DNA from: Planctomycetota bacterium
Lineage (GTDB): Bacteria > Planctomycetota > UBA1135 > GCA-002686595
Length of the DNA stretch: 34,457 nt
Direction of reading: 5' to 3'
Assembly (NCBI GenBank): GCA_016220085.1
Contig: JACRIN010000021.1
Location: 1 to 34,457, forward strand
The position numbers and the translations under genes are program-made. The first letter of the stretch is position 1. The number at the start of each line of letters is the position of its first letter. Below are positions 25,025-34,032 of this stretch, one piece after another. A model generated the notes under the pieces. The model saw nothing but the letters and a program-made list of their open reading frames with translations. It ran no database searches and was not told the DNA's origin.

Positions 25025-27094
25025 ATGCTCGCCGACCTCGCCCTCTCCAGCGGCCTGATCGAGGACCTCGCTCTGGTCCTCTGCGTCGCGGCGTTGGTCA
25101 GCGTGCTCTTCCAGAAGCTGCGCATGCCGGTGGTGCTCGGGTACTTGCTCGCCGGGCTCTTGGTCGCGCCGCTGGTCGCGGACATGGAGACCGTGCACTC
25201 GCTGTCCGAGGTCGGCGTGACGCTGCTCGTCTTCTCGATCGGGCTCGATTTCTCGCTGCGCAAGCTCGTCAAGCTCGCGCCGTCCGCCGGGCTGATCGTG
25301 CTGATCGAGGTCGGGTTGCTGGTGTGGCTCGGGTACCTCGCCGCTGGGTTGCTCGGTTGGAGTCCGCGCGAGCGGATGTTCGCCGGCGGCGTCGTCGCGA
25401 TCTCGAGCACGATGGTCGTCGCCAAGGTGCTCGCGGAGAAGCGCGTCGACAAGCGGCTCTCCGAGCTCGTGATGGGCATCCTGGTCTTCGAGGATCTCGC
25501 GGCGATCGTGCTGGTCGCCGTGCTGACCGCGGTCGCGGGCGGCGTCGGGCTGTCGGGAGGCGACGTGCTCGTCGGCGCGGTCGAGCTCGCGGCGTTCCTC
25601 GGCATGTGCGTGGTCGCCGGACTCGCGTTCGTGCCGCGTTTCGTGCGGTCGGTGGCCGGACTCGGGCGCAAGGAGACCACGTTGGTCGCGTGCCTCGGGC
25701 TCTGCTTCGCGCTCGCGATCCTCGCGCGCCAAGCGGGCTATTCGATGGCGCTCGGCGCGTTCCTCGCGGGCGCGTTGGCGGCCGAATCGGGCGAGGCGAA
25801 GCACCTGGAGCGCCTGATCGAGCCCGTGCGCGACATGTTCGCCGCCGTGTTCTTCGTCTCGATCGGGATGTTGATCGATCTCGGTGCCGCGCGAGAAGAA
25901 TGGCCCGCGGTGCTGCTCTTCACCGGCGTGGTGTTCGTCGGCAAGTTCTGCGGCATCAGCGTCGGCGCGTTCCTGACCGGCAGCGGCGTCCACACCGCCG
26001 TACGCGCTTCGCTCGCGCTGGTGCCGCTCGGCGAGTTCTCGTTCATCATCGCGTCGATCGCCGCGACCGCGCCGGGGCTCGGCGGAGACAAGCTGTTGCC
26101 GATCGCGGTGATGGTCGCGCTCCTGACGAGTTCGCTCGTGCCGTTGCTCGTGTCGCGGTCGAGCTCGATCGCGTCGCGCATCGACCGACGCGTGCCGCGG
26201 CGCATGCAGACGTTCGAGACGTTCTATCGCACCTGGCTCGACGATCTCGGGCGCCCACGCCACAACGGCTCGCCGTGGGGCTCGGTTCGGACGCTGGCCG
26301 GATGGATCCTGGTCGACACCGCCGCGCTCGGGATCCTGTTCGTCGCCGCCGCGATCTTCCAAGGGGACGTGTGCGTCGAGGTCGCGCGCATCACCGGCTT
26401 CGCGACCGCGACGGCCCAGCTCGCGTTCATCGGCGGCGCCGCAGCGCTCTCGACGCCGTTCCTGCTCGGCATCCTGCGTTGCTCGCGGCGTCTCGGCGCG
26501 GCGATCGCGGAGCGCGCGGTGCCCGCGGCGTCCGAAGCGAGGCGCGAGCTAGCCGCTCCGCCGCGGCGCGCGCTCGTCGCGTGCGTGCAGCTCTTGGTGT
26601 TCACCGCGGTCGGCGTCACGTTGCTCGCGCTGACGCACCCGTTCCTGCCGTCGTTGCCGACGTTTGGCATCGTCGTCGCGGTGCTCGGCGTGCTCGCGAT
26701 CGTGTTCTGGCGCAGCGCGGCCGACTTGCAGGGGCACGTCAGCGCCGGCGCGCACGTGTTGGTCGAGGTGCTGAACTCGCACGACGATCCGCGCGAGGAC
26801 GTGTCGCTCGACGGGATGCAGGCGCTCCTGCCGGGCATGGGCTCGTTCGCGTCGTTGCGCATCGACGACGGCTCGCCGGTCGCGGGACGGACGCTCGAGC
26901 AGCTCGGGCTGCGCGGACTGACCGGTTGCGCCATCGTCGCGATCGCGCGACACGGCGGCGGCGTGATCGCGCCCCGCGGTCGAGAGCAGCTCGCGGTCGG
27001 CGACGTGCTCGCGTTGGCGGGGACGCCCGAGGGCTTGGAAGTCGCGCGGCGGCTCTTGGCGCCGGCGGCGAGGGAGTCGGAGCTCTTGGTCTGA
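25025..27094 (+). CDS. Kef-type monovalent cation:proton antiporter with C-terminal TrkA_C domain
   Basis: A 689-residue membrane protein. Residues 1-390 form the Na+/H+ exchanger core of about 12 helices, with family phrases VLGYLLAGLLVAPLV, LLVFSIGLDFSLRKL, ISSTMVVAKVL, ILVFEDLAA and LGAFLAGALAAES. Four more predicted helices follow (about 420-580). Then comes a TrkA_C (RCK_C) regulatory domain (about 595-680; GRTLEQLGLRGLTGCAIVAI, GREQLAVGDVLALAG). No RCK_N/Rossmann NAD-binding domain is present between them, unlike KefB/KefC. It is expected to exchange K+ or Na+ for H+. It stands alone, with an ATG start and no operon partner. Confidence 0.93.
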   Translation: MLADLALSSGLIEDLALVLCVAALVSVLFQKLRMPVVLGYLLAGLLVAPLVADMETVHSLSEVGVTLLVFSIGLDFSLRKLVKLAPSAGLIVLIEVGLLVWLGYLAAGLLGWSPRERMFAGGVVAISSTMVVAKVLAEKRVDKRLSELVMGILVFEDLAAIVLVAVLTAVAGGVGLSGGDVLVGAVELAAFLGMCVVAGLAFVPRFVRSVAGLGRKETTLVACLGLCFALAILARQAGYSMALGAFLAGALAAESGEAKHLERLIEPVRDMFAAVFFVSIGMLIDLGAAREEWPAVLLFTGVVFVGKFCGISVGAFLTGSGVHTAVRASLALVPLGEFSFIIASIAATAPGLGGDKLLPIAVMVALLTSSLVPLLVSRSSSIASRIDRRVPRRMQTFETFYRTWLDDLGRPRHNGSPWGSVRTLAGWILVDTAALGILFVAAAIFQGDVCVEVARITGFATATAQLAFIGGAAALSTPFLLGILRCSRRLGAAIAERAVPAASEARRELAAPPRRALVACVQLLVFTAVGVTLLALTHPFLPSLPTFGIVVAVLGVLAIVFWRSAADLQGHVSAGAHVLVEVLNSHDDPREDVSLDGMQALLPGMGSFASLRIDDGSPVAGRTLEQLGLRGLTGCAIVAIARHGGGVIAPRGREQLAVGDVLALAGTPEGLEVARRLLAPAARESELLV

Positions 27095-27117
27095 GCTTCG
27101 CGCGGCGTGCGCTCGGT

Positions 27118-27232
27118 CGCTGAGTTCACGCGCTGAGTCCGCGTGTCGAGATCACGTGTCGAGATCACGTGTCGAGATCACGTGTCGAGATCACGTGTCG
27201 AGTTCACGTGTCGAGCCCGCGTGAGGAGTTCG
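27118..27232. repeat. 13-bp tandem repeat array
   Basis: Four identical units cgtgtcgagatca at 27142-27193, followed by cgtgtcgagttca (27194-27206), cgtgtcgagcccg (27207-27219) and cgtgaggagttcg (27220-27232). Looser copies (cgctgagttca and cgctgagtccg) precede them. No spacers. It lies in the gap between the antiporter and the Gld-type operon ends. Same 13-bp period and CGTG start as the array at 2516-2658. Confidence 0.92.
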
Positions 27233-27376
27233 CGTCGCGGCTCGGCGAGGAGCTCGCGCCACGGCGGTGCGCCGAACCGCGCCGCACGAGCACCGAGCCC
27301 GCGCCGTGGAGGGTTCCACGTCGCGGGCTCGGCTCGATCGTCGTTCGCGGCTCCCGTGCGGAGCGCGCAGCACGCG
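27233..27376. other. Non-coding spacer downstream of the DUF4340 gene
   Basis: GC-rich stretch after the stop of the DUF4340 gene (minus strand) and beside the 13-bp array. A weak hairpin GTGC/GCAC lies near 27350-27375, but no convincing terminator is visible. Confidence 0.35.
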
Positions 27377-28732
27377 CTACTTCCCGCCGGCGTCCTTCTC
27401 GGGTTCGGCGGGCGGCGTCGCGGGCTCGGCTCCGTGGTCATGTCCGTCGTGCTCGTCGTGCGCGCCTTCGGTGGGCGGCGTGCCGAACTCGAACGGCAGC
27501 TCGCCGTCGCTCGGCGGCGTGCCTTCCGGCGGCGTCGGCTCCTTCAGCATGTCCTTCACCGTCTTCTTGAAGTTCGCCGCGGTGTAGCCCGGCACGGTGT
27601 AGGTCCACTTGGAGAGCTTCGCGTTGAGCGCGTCGATCTCCTTCTTCACGTCCTCGGGCGCCTGGCCGACGAATTCGTCGGCCGGAGGCGTCGTCGTCGG
27701 CGCGGCAGCGGGGTCGGCCGACGGGTCGGTCGGCGGATCAGCCGGCGGCTCGGTCGGCGCCTCGCCCGGCGGCGGCGGGCCGACCGCTGCGGGCTTCTTG
27801 AAGCGCTTGGACTCGTCGAAGCTCGCTTCGACGGTCATGTAGCTCTTCGCGTCGTCGCCGGTGCCTTGGTCGAAGACCTTGACGTCGAGGACGAGCCCAT
27901 CCCACGTCGTGAAAGTCGTCTGCGTCGGCGTCAGGCCGGCGAGGTCGACCGATGCGCGCGGCGCGACGTCCTCGAAGGACAAGAACTCCAGCGCGGCCGC
28001 GGTCGCGTCGGCGACACCGGTCCACTTGAGCTCCGCGTCCGCGGGCAGGTCCTTGACCGCGAACGCTTGGTCCTCGGGCACGCTCTTGAAGACCGAGAGC
28101 GCGGTGCCGTCCGCGTGGCGCGTTTCGACGGTGTGCACGCGCGACTTCTCGAGCTTCGCGATCTGGCGGTTTTCGGCGAGCCAATTCGTCGCCGTGCCGT
28201 CGATCCAGATGCGGCCGGTGACTTCCCACGCTTGCGGGTCGCCGGCCTTGCGCGCGTACATCGCGTACTGGCCGCCGAAGCCCTTGGTCACGCGCGCCTT
28301 GCCGATCAGGATCGCGGCGAGCTCCGACCCCGCTTGGTCGAAGAGCTTGACCTGCGTCGCCGCCGAGTCCTTCGCGTCGACGTCGGTCAGATCGAGCGCG
28401 GCGTGGTTCTCGGGCTTCGCCGACTTCCTCTCGACGATCGCCATCTGCGCGATCGTGACGACGAGCTCCTTCACCTTGTCGAAGTTGACCGGGTAGCCGC
28501 CCTTGTCGACGAGGCCCCATGCGTCACCTTCCTTGACGACGACGAAGCCGCCGTCCTTGTTCTTGATCTCGACCTTCGCGACGTCGTTGACGCGATCGAC
28601 GAGACCGGGGAAGAGCTTGTCGCCGTTCTTCACCTCCGCGGTCGCGATCGGCTCCGAGCGCGCGGCGAAGAAAGCGGCGGTCGACGCCGCGACGGCGACT
28701 GCGACCAGGATTCCGAGCGTCTGCTGCTTCAT
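27377..28732 (-). CDS. DUF4340-domain membrane protein of a Gld-type ABC operon
   Basis: A 451-residue protein. An N-terminal helix (residues 7-23) anchors it, and the DUF4340 region (about 40-270) has the family pattern GDAWGLVDKGGYPVNFDKV...LV and ATxVKLFDxAGxELAAILIGK. After this comes a Pro/Asp/Thr-rich linker (about 325-360), a helical segment and a tail with a short His/Asp cluster (HDEHDGHDHG) and PxPPAEP. It is the last gene of the operon, 11 bp after the GldG-like gene; such GldG-plus-DUF4340 pairs form one unit in many bacteria. Its role is not established; it probably supports the periplasmic part of the transporter. Confidence 0.88.
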   Translation of the reverse strand: MKQQTLGILVAVAVAASTAAFFAARSEPIATAEVKNGDKLFPGLVDRVNDVAKVEIKNKDGGFVVVKEGDAWGLVDKGGYPVNFDKVKELVVTIAQMAIVERKSAKPENHAALDLTDVDAKDSAATQVKLFDQAGSELAAILIGKARVTKGFGGQYAMYARKAGDPQAWEVTGRIWIDGTATNWLAENRQIAKLEKSRVHTVETRHADGTALSVFKSVPEDQAFAVKDLPADAELKWTGVADATAAALEFLSFEDVAPRASVDLAGLTPTQTTFTTWDGLVLDVKVFDQGTGDDAKSYMTVEASFDESKRFKKPAAVGPPPPGEAPTEPPADPPTDPSADPAAAPTTTPPADEFVGQAPEDVKKEIDALNAKLSKWTYTVPGYTAANFKKTVKDMLKEPTPPEGTPPSDGELPFEFGTPPTEGAHDEHDGHDHGAEPATPPAEPEKDAGGK

Positions 28733-28743
28733 GGCGAGTTACC

Positions 28744-30660
28744 TCAGGCCGACGCGGGCCGCTTGGACTTGGCGATCCACAACGTCAACGCGAACACGAC
28801 GATCATCAGGGGCAAGAGCCACACGTTGAAGAACTGCATCCAGCTCCCGAGCGTGTCGACGTCCTTGCGCAGGTCGAGTTGCACCTTGCGGAGTTTGCCG
28901 CGCGTCACGAGCTTCTGCTGTCCGATCTTCTCGAGCTCGGCGAGCTCCTCGTCGGAGAGGAACAGCGAGTTCGAGCCTTGGCGCTTCGATTGGAGCTCTT
29001 GCCAGCGCGTCTCCGCCAACTCGAGATCCTTCTGCAGCGCCTGCTCCTCCGCGCGGAAGCGCTTGTCGGCTTCCTTCTGGAGCTCCTCGACGCGCTCGAA
29101 CGGCCGCAGCATGCCGCCGCGGCTGCGCAGGCTGATCATGTCGGTCGAGCCGCGCATGTAGTCGATCGCGTTGAAGAGAAAGTTGCCGTTGTCGGCGCGC
29201 GGCACCGGTATGCGCGTGTTGCCGAGGCGCGCGATCTGCACCCACGTTCCGTCGGAGAGCATGTCGGCGTCCGCGACGACCATCACGTGGATCGGTTCCG
29301 CCGACTCGGTGAGGTGAGCGGGGAGTTCCTCGGGCGTTTCCTCCGGGTCGGCGCTCTCGACCGGCGGCGCGCCGTTCGGAAACGCGCTCTGCACCTTGCC
29401 GGTGATGCGGGCGGCGAGCACTTGCTTGTGGTTCTCCGACTCGAACGCGGCGAGCAGCTTCTTCGGATCCTGTTGGAACTGCACCTCGGAGACCGCGACC
29501 CGCGAGGAGTTCACGCCGGTCTCGAAGAGCGGCGTGAACTCGGTCGCCGCGCCCGCCTTCTTCGTCAGGATGCCGGCCGAGCGCAGTTGCAGCTGCGTCA
29601 GGTCGCGCGTCATCACCTCGTCGTGATTGAAGCTCTCTGGCCGCAGTCCGAGCCACACCAGGAACGGCGCGACGTCCGGCTTGCCCGAGCTGGACTGGAA
29701 GTTGACGCGCAGCGCGTTGTCGGTGTCGGTTGCGATCTGGTCCTTCGCGAGCTCGACGCCCCACGCGGCGAAGAGCGTGTCGAGGCTCGAGCTACGCGAC
29801 GCGGTGTAGCGCGCCATCGGATTCGACGGGTCTTCCATCGGTTGGTCGACCTCGCACCACGGATCGACGAACACGATCGCGCGGCCGCCGCGCAGGACGA
29901 ACTGGTCGATCGCGTACTGCGTCGCCGCCGACAGGCTCTTCGGATGGATGACCAGCAGCATGTCGATCGCCGCGTCGATCTGCTTCGAGTTGGTCGGCAC
30001 GTTCTTGACTTCGAAGCCCTCGCGCAGCGCGTCGACGATGTACCAGGGCTCCGGCATGTCCTGCTGCATGAACGGGTTCGGCATCCCGCCGTCGACCGGC
30101 AGCGACGAGCAGAGCCCGATCGTCAGCTTCTGCGGATTGCCGAGCGTGTAGACGAGCTTCGTCAGGTCGTACTCGAGCGTGTTCTCCTTCGACGGGTCGA
30201 AGAAGGGGACCACTTGCTCCTCGTCGGTCGAGCCCGTCGCGGCGAGCCCGAAGTAGACGTTGTCATTGGAGCCCGGCAGCGGCAGGCCCTTGATGCCCGC
30301 GGCGACCGCGCGGTCCTCGAGCTCGCTGTAGGGCTCGGGGTCGAGCAACTCGAGCGTCAGCTTGCCGCCGGAGCGCGCGACGTACTGCTGGATGAGCTCG
30401 CGAACGCGTTCGTAGTAGCCGCGCAGGCCTTCGACCTGCGGATCTTGCTGCGCGAGCTTCTCCGAGAAGTAGAGGCGCAGCGTCACGGGCTCTTCGAGCT
30501 TCGACAGCACCGCTTTGGTGCCGTCGGAGAGCGTGTAGAGCTTGTCGTCGGTCAGGTCGATCTGCGCCGAGCGCAAGAGCGACGTCGACGTGATGTTGAG
30601 CGCGATCAGGATGACGCCGGCGATCACCAGGCCGGACAGGGTCAGCAGGTTGCGATTCAT
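28744..30660 (-). CDS. GldG-like ABC transporter auxiliary protein
   Basis: A 638-residue protein of the GldG/ABC_transp_aux family. One N-terminal helix (about 8-26) is followed by the family opening (DLTDDKLYTLSDGTKAVLSKL, EEPVTLRLYFS). A large soluble domain (about 40-500) includes the VVPFFDPSKENTLEYDLTKLVY stretch and RAIVFVDPWCE. A coiled-coil follows (about 530-600), then a C-terminal helix (WLLPLMIVVFALTLWIA, ~612-630). In gliding Bacteroidota GldG pairs with a GldF permease and GldA ATPase; in other phyla the role is unknown. It sits 13 bp after the permease stop. Confidence 0.92.
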   Translation of the reverse strand: MNRNLLTLSGLVIAGVILIALNITSTSLLRSAQIDLTDDKLYTLSDGTKAVLSKLEEPVTLRLYFSEKLAQQDPQVEGLRGYYERVRELIQQYVARSGGKLTLELLDPEPYSELEDRAVAAGIKGLPLPGSNDNVYFGLAATGSTDEEQVVPFFDPSKENTLEYDLTKLVYTLGNPQKLTIGLCSSLPVDGGMPNPFMQQDMPEPWYIVDALREGFEVKNVPTNSKQIDAAIDMLLVIHPKSLSAATQYAIDQFVLRGGRAIVFVDPWCEVDQPMEDPSNPMARYTASRSSSLDTLFAAWGVELAKDQIATDTDNALRVNFQSSSGKPDVAPFLVWLGLRPESFNHDEVMTRDLTQLQLRSAGILTKKAGAATEFTPLFETGVNSSRVAVSEVQFQQDPKKLLAAFESENHKQVLAARITGKVQSAFPNGAPPVESADPEETPEELPAHLTESAEPIHVMVVADADMLSDGTWVQIARLGNTRIPVPRADNGNFLFNAIDYMRGSTDMISLRSRGGMLRPFERVEELQKEADKRFRAEEQALQKDLELAETRWQELQSKRQGSNSLFLSDEELAELEKIGQQKLVTRGKLRKVQLDLRKDVDTLGSWMQFFNVWLLPLMIVVFALTLWIAKSKRPASA

Positions 30661-30673
30661 GGCTCGGTTCTCC

Positions 30674-31408
30674 TCAATCCGCCTTCTTCAGCTCGATCGC
30701 GATCGCGTTCATGAACAGGAAGCACGCGATCAGCGACCCGAAGAACACGAGGTCGCGGAAGTCGATCACGCCCTTCGTGATCGATTGGAAGTGCGTCAGG
30801 AAGCTGAACGACGCGACGGCTTCGAGCACCGCGCGCGGCATCCAGCCCGCGAAGAAGTCGAGCACCGTGTCGGTGCCCATCAGGATGAAGAGGAAGCAAC
30901 CGGAGACGCTGATCACGAACGCGATCACCTGGTTCTTCGTCCACGCCGACACGAACGAACCGATCGCGAGGTACGCGCCCGCCATCAGCAGGCTGCCGAC
31001 GTAGCTCGCGAGGATCACGCCGTTGTCCGGATCGCCGAGGTAGTTGACCGAGACCCACATCGGAAAAGTCAGCGCGAGCGCGATGCCGGTGAAGCACCAC
31101 GCGGCGAAGAACTTCGCGATCACAGCCTGGCCCATCGTCACCGGCAGGGTGAAGAGGAGTTCGATCGTGCCCTGACGGCGCTCTTCCGCCCACAGGCGCA
31201 TCGAGATCGCCGGGATCAGGAAGAGGTACAGCCACGGGTGCCAGGTGAAGAACCCTTGCAGGTTCGCCTGACGCGCGTCGAACCACTTGCCGACCTTGAA
31301 GGTCAGGCCGCCGACGAGCACCAGGAACACGACGATGAAGACGTACGCGACCGGAGTGGCGAAGTAGCCCTTCAGCTCGCGCTTGAACAACGTGATGACG
31401 TTTTTCAT
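30674..31408 (-). CDS. ABC-2 type permease (GldF-like)
   Basis: A 244-residue integral membrane protein with six predicted helices (for example VAYVFIVVFLVLVGG, YLFLIPAISMRLWAEE, VIAFVISVSGCFLFI). The RRQGTIELLFTLPVTMGQAVIAKFFA segment is typical of GldF-like ABC-2 permeases. It would form the channel with the adjacent ATPase. The ATG at 31408 follows the ATPase stop by 17 bp. A much longer open frame upstream on this strand is a shadow of the ATPase gene. Confidence 0.93.
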   Translation of the reverse strand: MKNVITLFKRELKGYFATPVAYVFIVVFLVLVGGLTFKVGKWFDARQANLQGFFTWHPWLYLFLIPAISMRLWAEERRQGTIELLFTLPVTMGQAVIAKFFAAWCFTGIALALTFPMWVSVNYLGDPDNGVILASYVGSLLMAGAYLAIGSFVSAWTKNQVIAFVISVSGCFLFILMGTDTVLDFFAGWMPRAVLEAVASFSFLTHFQSITKGVIDFRDLVFFGSLIACFLFMNAIAIELKKAD

Positions 31409-31425
31409 GGGAGGGTCCGATGGGC

Positions 31426-32379
31426 CTAGTTGCGGGCGGTGGGTTGGGTCAGCTCGCGGAAGACCTCGTCGAGGTGGCCGCGTTCGACGCGCAGCTCGTC
31501 GACTTCCCAGCGCGCGTCGCGCACCTTCTGCCCGACCTCGACCGCGATCGAGCGCTTGGCCTTCGGGATCAGGACGAAGCGCGCGGCGCCGTCGTGGCTC
31601 GGCAGGTCCTCGATCGTCTGCACGCCGTCGAGCAGCGAGAGCCCGTGGCGGACCGCCGTCAGCTTGTCGGCAGCGACCGAGACCGTGACCGCGTTGTGGT
31701 AGCGCGAGCGCGCCGCGAGCTCGGTCGGCGTGCAATCGATGACGACCTTGCCGCGCGCGATGATGATCGTGCGCGAGCACACCGCCTCGACTTCCTCGAG
31801 GATGTGCGTCGAGAGCACGATCACCTTCTCCTTCGCCATCGCGCGGATCAGGTTGCGGACCTCGTGCTTCTGATTGGGGTCGAGGCCGTCGGTCGGTTCG
31901 TCGAGCACGAGCACCTGCGGATCGTGGAGGATCGCCTGAGCGAGTCCGACGCGGCGCTTGTAGCCTTTCGAGAGCGTGTCGATGCGCTGGTGGGCGACGC
32001 TCGCGATGTTGACCTTCGCGATCACCTCGTCGACGCGCCGCGCGCCTTCGCCGCCGGTGAAGCCGCGCACTTCCGCGATGAACTCGAGGAACGCCCTCGG
32101 CGTCATGTCGGGATAGAGCGGCGCGCCTTCCGGCAGGTAGCCGATGACCTTCTTCACCGCGATCGGGTCCGCGAGGATGTCGTGACCGCACACGGTCGCG
32201 GTGCCCGAGCTCGGATGGAGGAAGCCCGTGAGCATCTTCATCGTCGTCGACTTGCCGGCGCCGTTCGGGCCGAGGAAGCCGAGCACTTCGCCGCGCTCGA
32301 CGTGGAACGTGACGTCGTCGACTGCGGTGAACGAACCGAACCGCTTGGTCAGGTTCTGGATCTCGATCATGGGAGCCAT
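31426..32379 (-). CDS. ABC transporter ATP-binding protein (GldA-like)
   Basis: A 317-residue ATPase with Walker A GPNGAGKST (37-45), a Q-loop region (GYLPEGAPLYPDMT), an ABC signature read as LSKGYKRRV, Walker B VLVLDEP with D-loop DGLDP, and the H-loop His in STHILEEVE. The C-terminal ~90 residues are a regulatory extension seen in GldA/NodI-like ATPases. The ATG at 32379 is chosen because AAGGACA lies about 7 bases upstream; a second Met three residues later is possible. It is the first gene of the four-gene operon, which would export or move an unknown substrate. Confidence 0.94.
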   Translation of the reverse strand: MAPMIEIQNLTKRFGSFTAVDDVTFHVERGEVLGFLGPNGAGKSTTMKMLTGFLHPSSGTATVCGHDILADPIAVKKVIGYLPEGAPLYPDMTPRAFLEFIAEVRGFTGGEGARRVDEVIAKVNIASVAHQRIDTLSKGYKRRVGLAQAILHDPQVLVLDEPTDGLDPNQKHEVRNLIRAMAKEKVIVLSTHILEEVEAVCSRTIIIARGKVVIDCTPTELAARSRYHNAVTVSVAADKLTAVRHGLSLLDGVQTIEDLPSHDGAARFVLIPKAKRSIAVEVGQKVRDARWEVDELRVERGHLDEVFRELTQPTARN

Positions 32380-32642
32380 GAAGGTGTCCTTGGTTTGGAA
32401 GCGAGGGAGCGAGTGGGAGGCTCGCGCTTGGGCCCTCGGAGGGGCGCAGATTCTGGCGTCGCGCGTCGGGCGCGGCAAGTGCGCTAACTCCTTTGCTCGT
32501 AAGGATTCACGCTCCGAAGCGGCGCCGAGCAAAAGGGCGTTTTACGTCGGCATCGCGCGGCTGTTGGCGCGGGTTCGTTCGCCCGAGCTTGCCGTCGATT
32601 GGGGTCCGACTACGATCGGCCGCACGGCGTCCCTGCGACGCT
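32380..32642. other. Divergent promoter region
   Basis: 263 bp between the divergent ATPase and thioredoxin-like genes. It should hold promoters for both the Gld-type operon and the Sec-thioredoxin gene. I see no convincing -35/-10 pair, tandem repeat or gene; a small AT-richer patch lies near 32485-32510. Confidence 0.4.
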
Positions 32643-33830
32643 GTGAGCGTGAAGCACCCGATCCAGAGCCTAGCGTTCCTCGCGCTGCTCGCGCTCGCTT
32701 CCACCGCAATGTCCGTCGCGAGCGGGCAAGTCGACCCGCGCACGGAGCTCGACGCGATCGACGCGCGGCTTCAGGCGGCGGAAGCGGCGCAGAAGAAGCG
32801 CTATGCGGAGGCGGAGAGCGACGAGGAGCTGCAGAGACTCTTCCGCGACGCGCCGTGGGCCGCGTTCGTGGACGAATATGCCGCGTTCGCGCGCGCGCAC
32901 GCCGGCTCCGAAATCGCCGTGCCGGCGTGGGCGAGCGCGATCGAGCGCGCGGCGTGGGCGAATCGCCCGGCGCTCGTGCCGGAAGCGCTCGGCGTGCTCG
33001 AGAGCACGCACCTCGCGAGCCCGAGCCTCGCCGTCGCGATCTCCGCGCTCGGCACGATGTCGTGGACGCTCGGCACCAATCGCTACGAGGTCTTCTTGCG
33101 CCGCGCGGCGCAGGAATCGCCTCACCGCGGGGTGCAAGGGTTCGCGCTGTACACGCTCGCGGAGAGCCTCGGTCTCCAGACCACGCGCTTCGCGCCGAAC
33201 GCGGAGCCCGGCGCGGCGGGCCCGTCGATGACGCCGATCGCCGCCGACGAGCTCGCGACCCGCAAGCACCAAGCGCGCTCGGTGCTCCAACGCGTGCTCA
33301 GCGATTTCGCGGACACGCCGCCGCCGAGCGCGCGGCTGCCGAAGGATTGGGTGAAGCGTCGCGCGCAGGGCTTGCTCTTCGAGTTGGAGCACCTGCAGCT
33401 CGGCATGGTCGCGCCCGACTTCGAAGCGGTCGACGAGCACGGCGAGCCGTGGAAGCTCTCCGACTACGAGGGCCGCGTGGTGCTGCTCGATTTCTGGGGC
33501 AACTGGTGAGGCCCGTGCCGGGAGATGCTTCCCGGCGAAAAGGCGCTCGTGCAGCGCCTCGCGGACCAGCCCTTCAGTCTGCTCGGCATCAACAGCGACG
33601 GCGACGCCGCCGCGGTGCGCGAGATCCTCGCCGCGAACGGGATCACGTGGCGACAGGCGATCGACGGCGACACCGACGGCCCGATCGCGCGGAGCTGGAA
33701 CGTGCAGGGCTGGCCCACGCTCTACCTGATCGACGCCGCGGGCGTGATCCGGCACCGCGATGTGCGCGACGAAGCGGAGCTCGCACGCGCGATCGACGCG
33801 CTGCTCGCCGAGGCGGCGACGAAGCGCTGA
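32643..33830 (+). CDS. Secreted TlpA-like thioredoxin, candidate selenoprotein (UGA = Sec289)
   Basis: Read through one in-frame TGA (33507-33509), this is a 395-residue protein. A signal peptide spans 1-28. A ~230-residue helical domain of no known family follows, then a TlpA/ResA-type thioredoxin domain (about 262-395). The motif reads FWGNW-Sec289-G-P-Cys292-R: the usual nucleophilic first Cys of WCGPC is the TGA. The fold continues in the same frame with the cis-Pro GWPTLYLID (Pro358). Selenocysteine at this place is known for some thioredoxin-like proteins. A SECIS-like hairpin follows (33517-33536). The GTG start at 32643 is chosen for the signal peptide; 32649 is also possible. It would act in the periplasm on disulfides. 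Confidence 0.85.
33517..33536 (+). promoter_or_regulatory. Candidate bacterial SECIS hairpin for the UGA at 33507-33509
   Basis: GCCGGGA (33517-33523) pairs perfectly with TCCCGGC (33530-33536) around the loop GATGCT, whose first base is G; a G-U pair can extend the stem. The loop starts 15 bases after the UGA, slightly closer than the 16-37 often quoted, but the motif context leaves little doubt that the codon is read through. Confidence 0.65.
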
Positions 33831-33889
33831 GAACGCGCGGCTCGTCCGAGGCTCGACATTCGCACGCGCTCGGCGGTGCTCGGAAGTCG

Positions 33890-33961
33890 ATTCCGCGCGG
33901 GATTCCGCCGGTCATTCCGGCTGTCATTCCGCCGGAGATGCGATCGGAGATCCGATCAGGC
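33890..33961. repeat. 12-bp tandem repeat array upstream of the sigma-factor gene
   Basis: Six contiguous 12-bp units: attccgcgcggg, attccgccggtc, attccggctgtc, attccgccggag, atgcgatcggag, atccgatcaggc. Copies share the ATnCCG/ATnCG opening and diverge rightward. The block ends 71 bp before the sigma-factor ATG, in the promoter region, so it could influence its expression. Confidence 0.75.
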
Positions 33962-34032
33962 GCGGGCCATCTCGGCCCACCTGCGTTTTTTTCCGACCTC
34001 GATCGGCCGAGCGCGGTATTCGTTGATTCGGA

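Noticed and set aside
24715..27123. Long plus-strand open frame across the antiporter gene
   Set aside because: Arg-rich shadow in another phase of the well-supported antiporter gene.
33505..33525. Frameshift as the cause of the split thioredoxin gene
   Set aside because: Both halves are in the same frame and the codon exactly replaces the first catalytic Cys, so no frameshift is needed.
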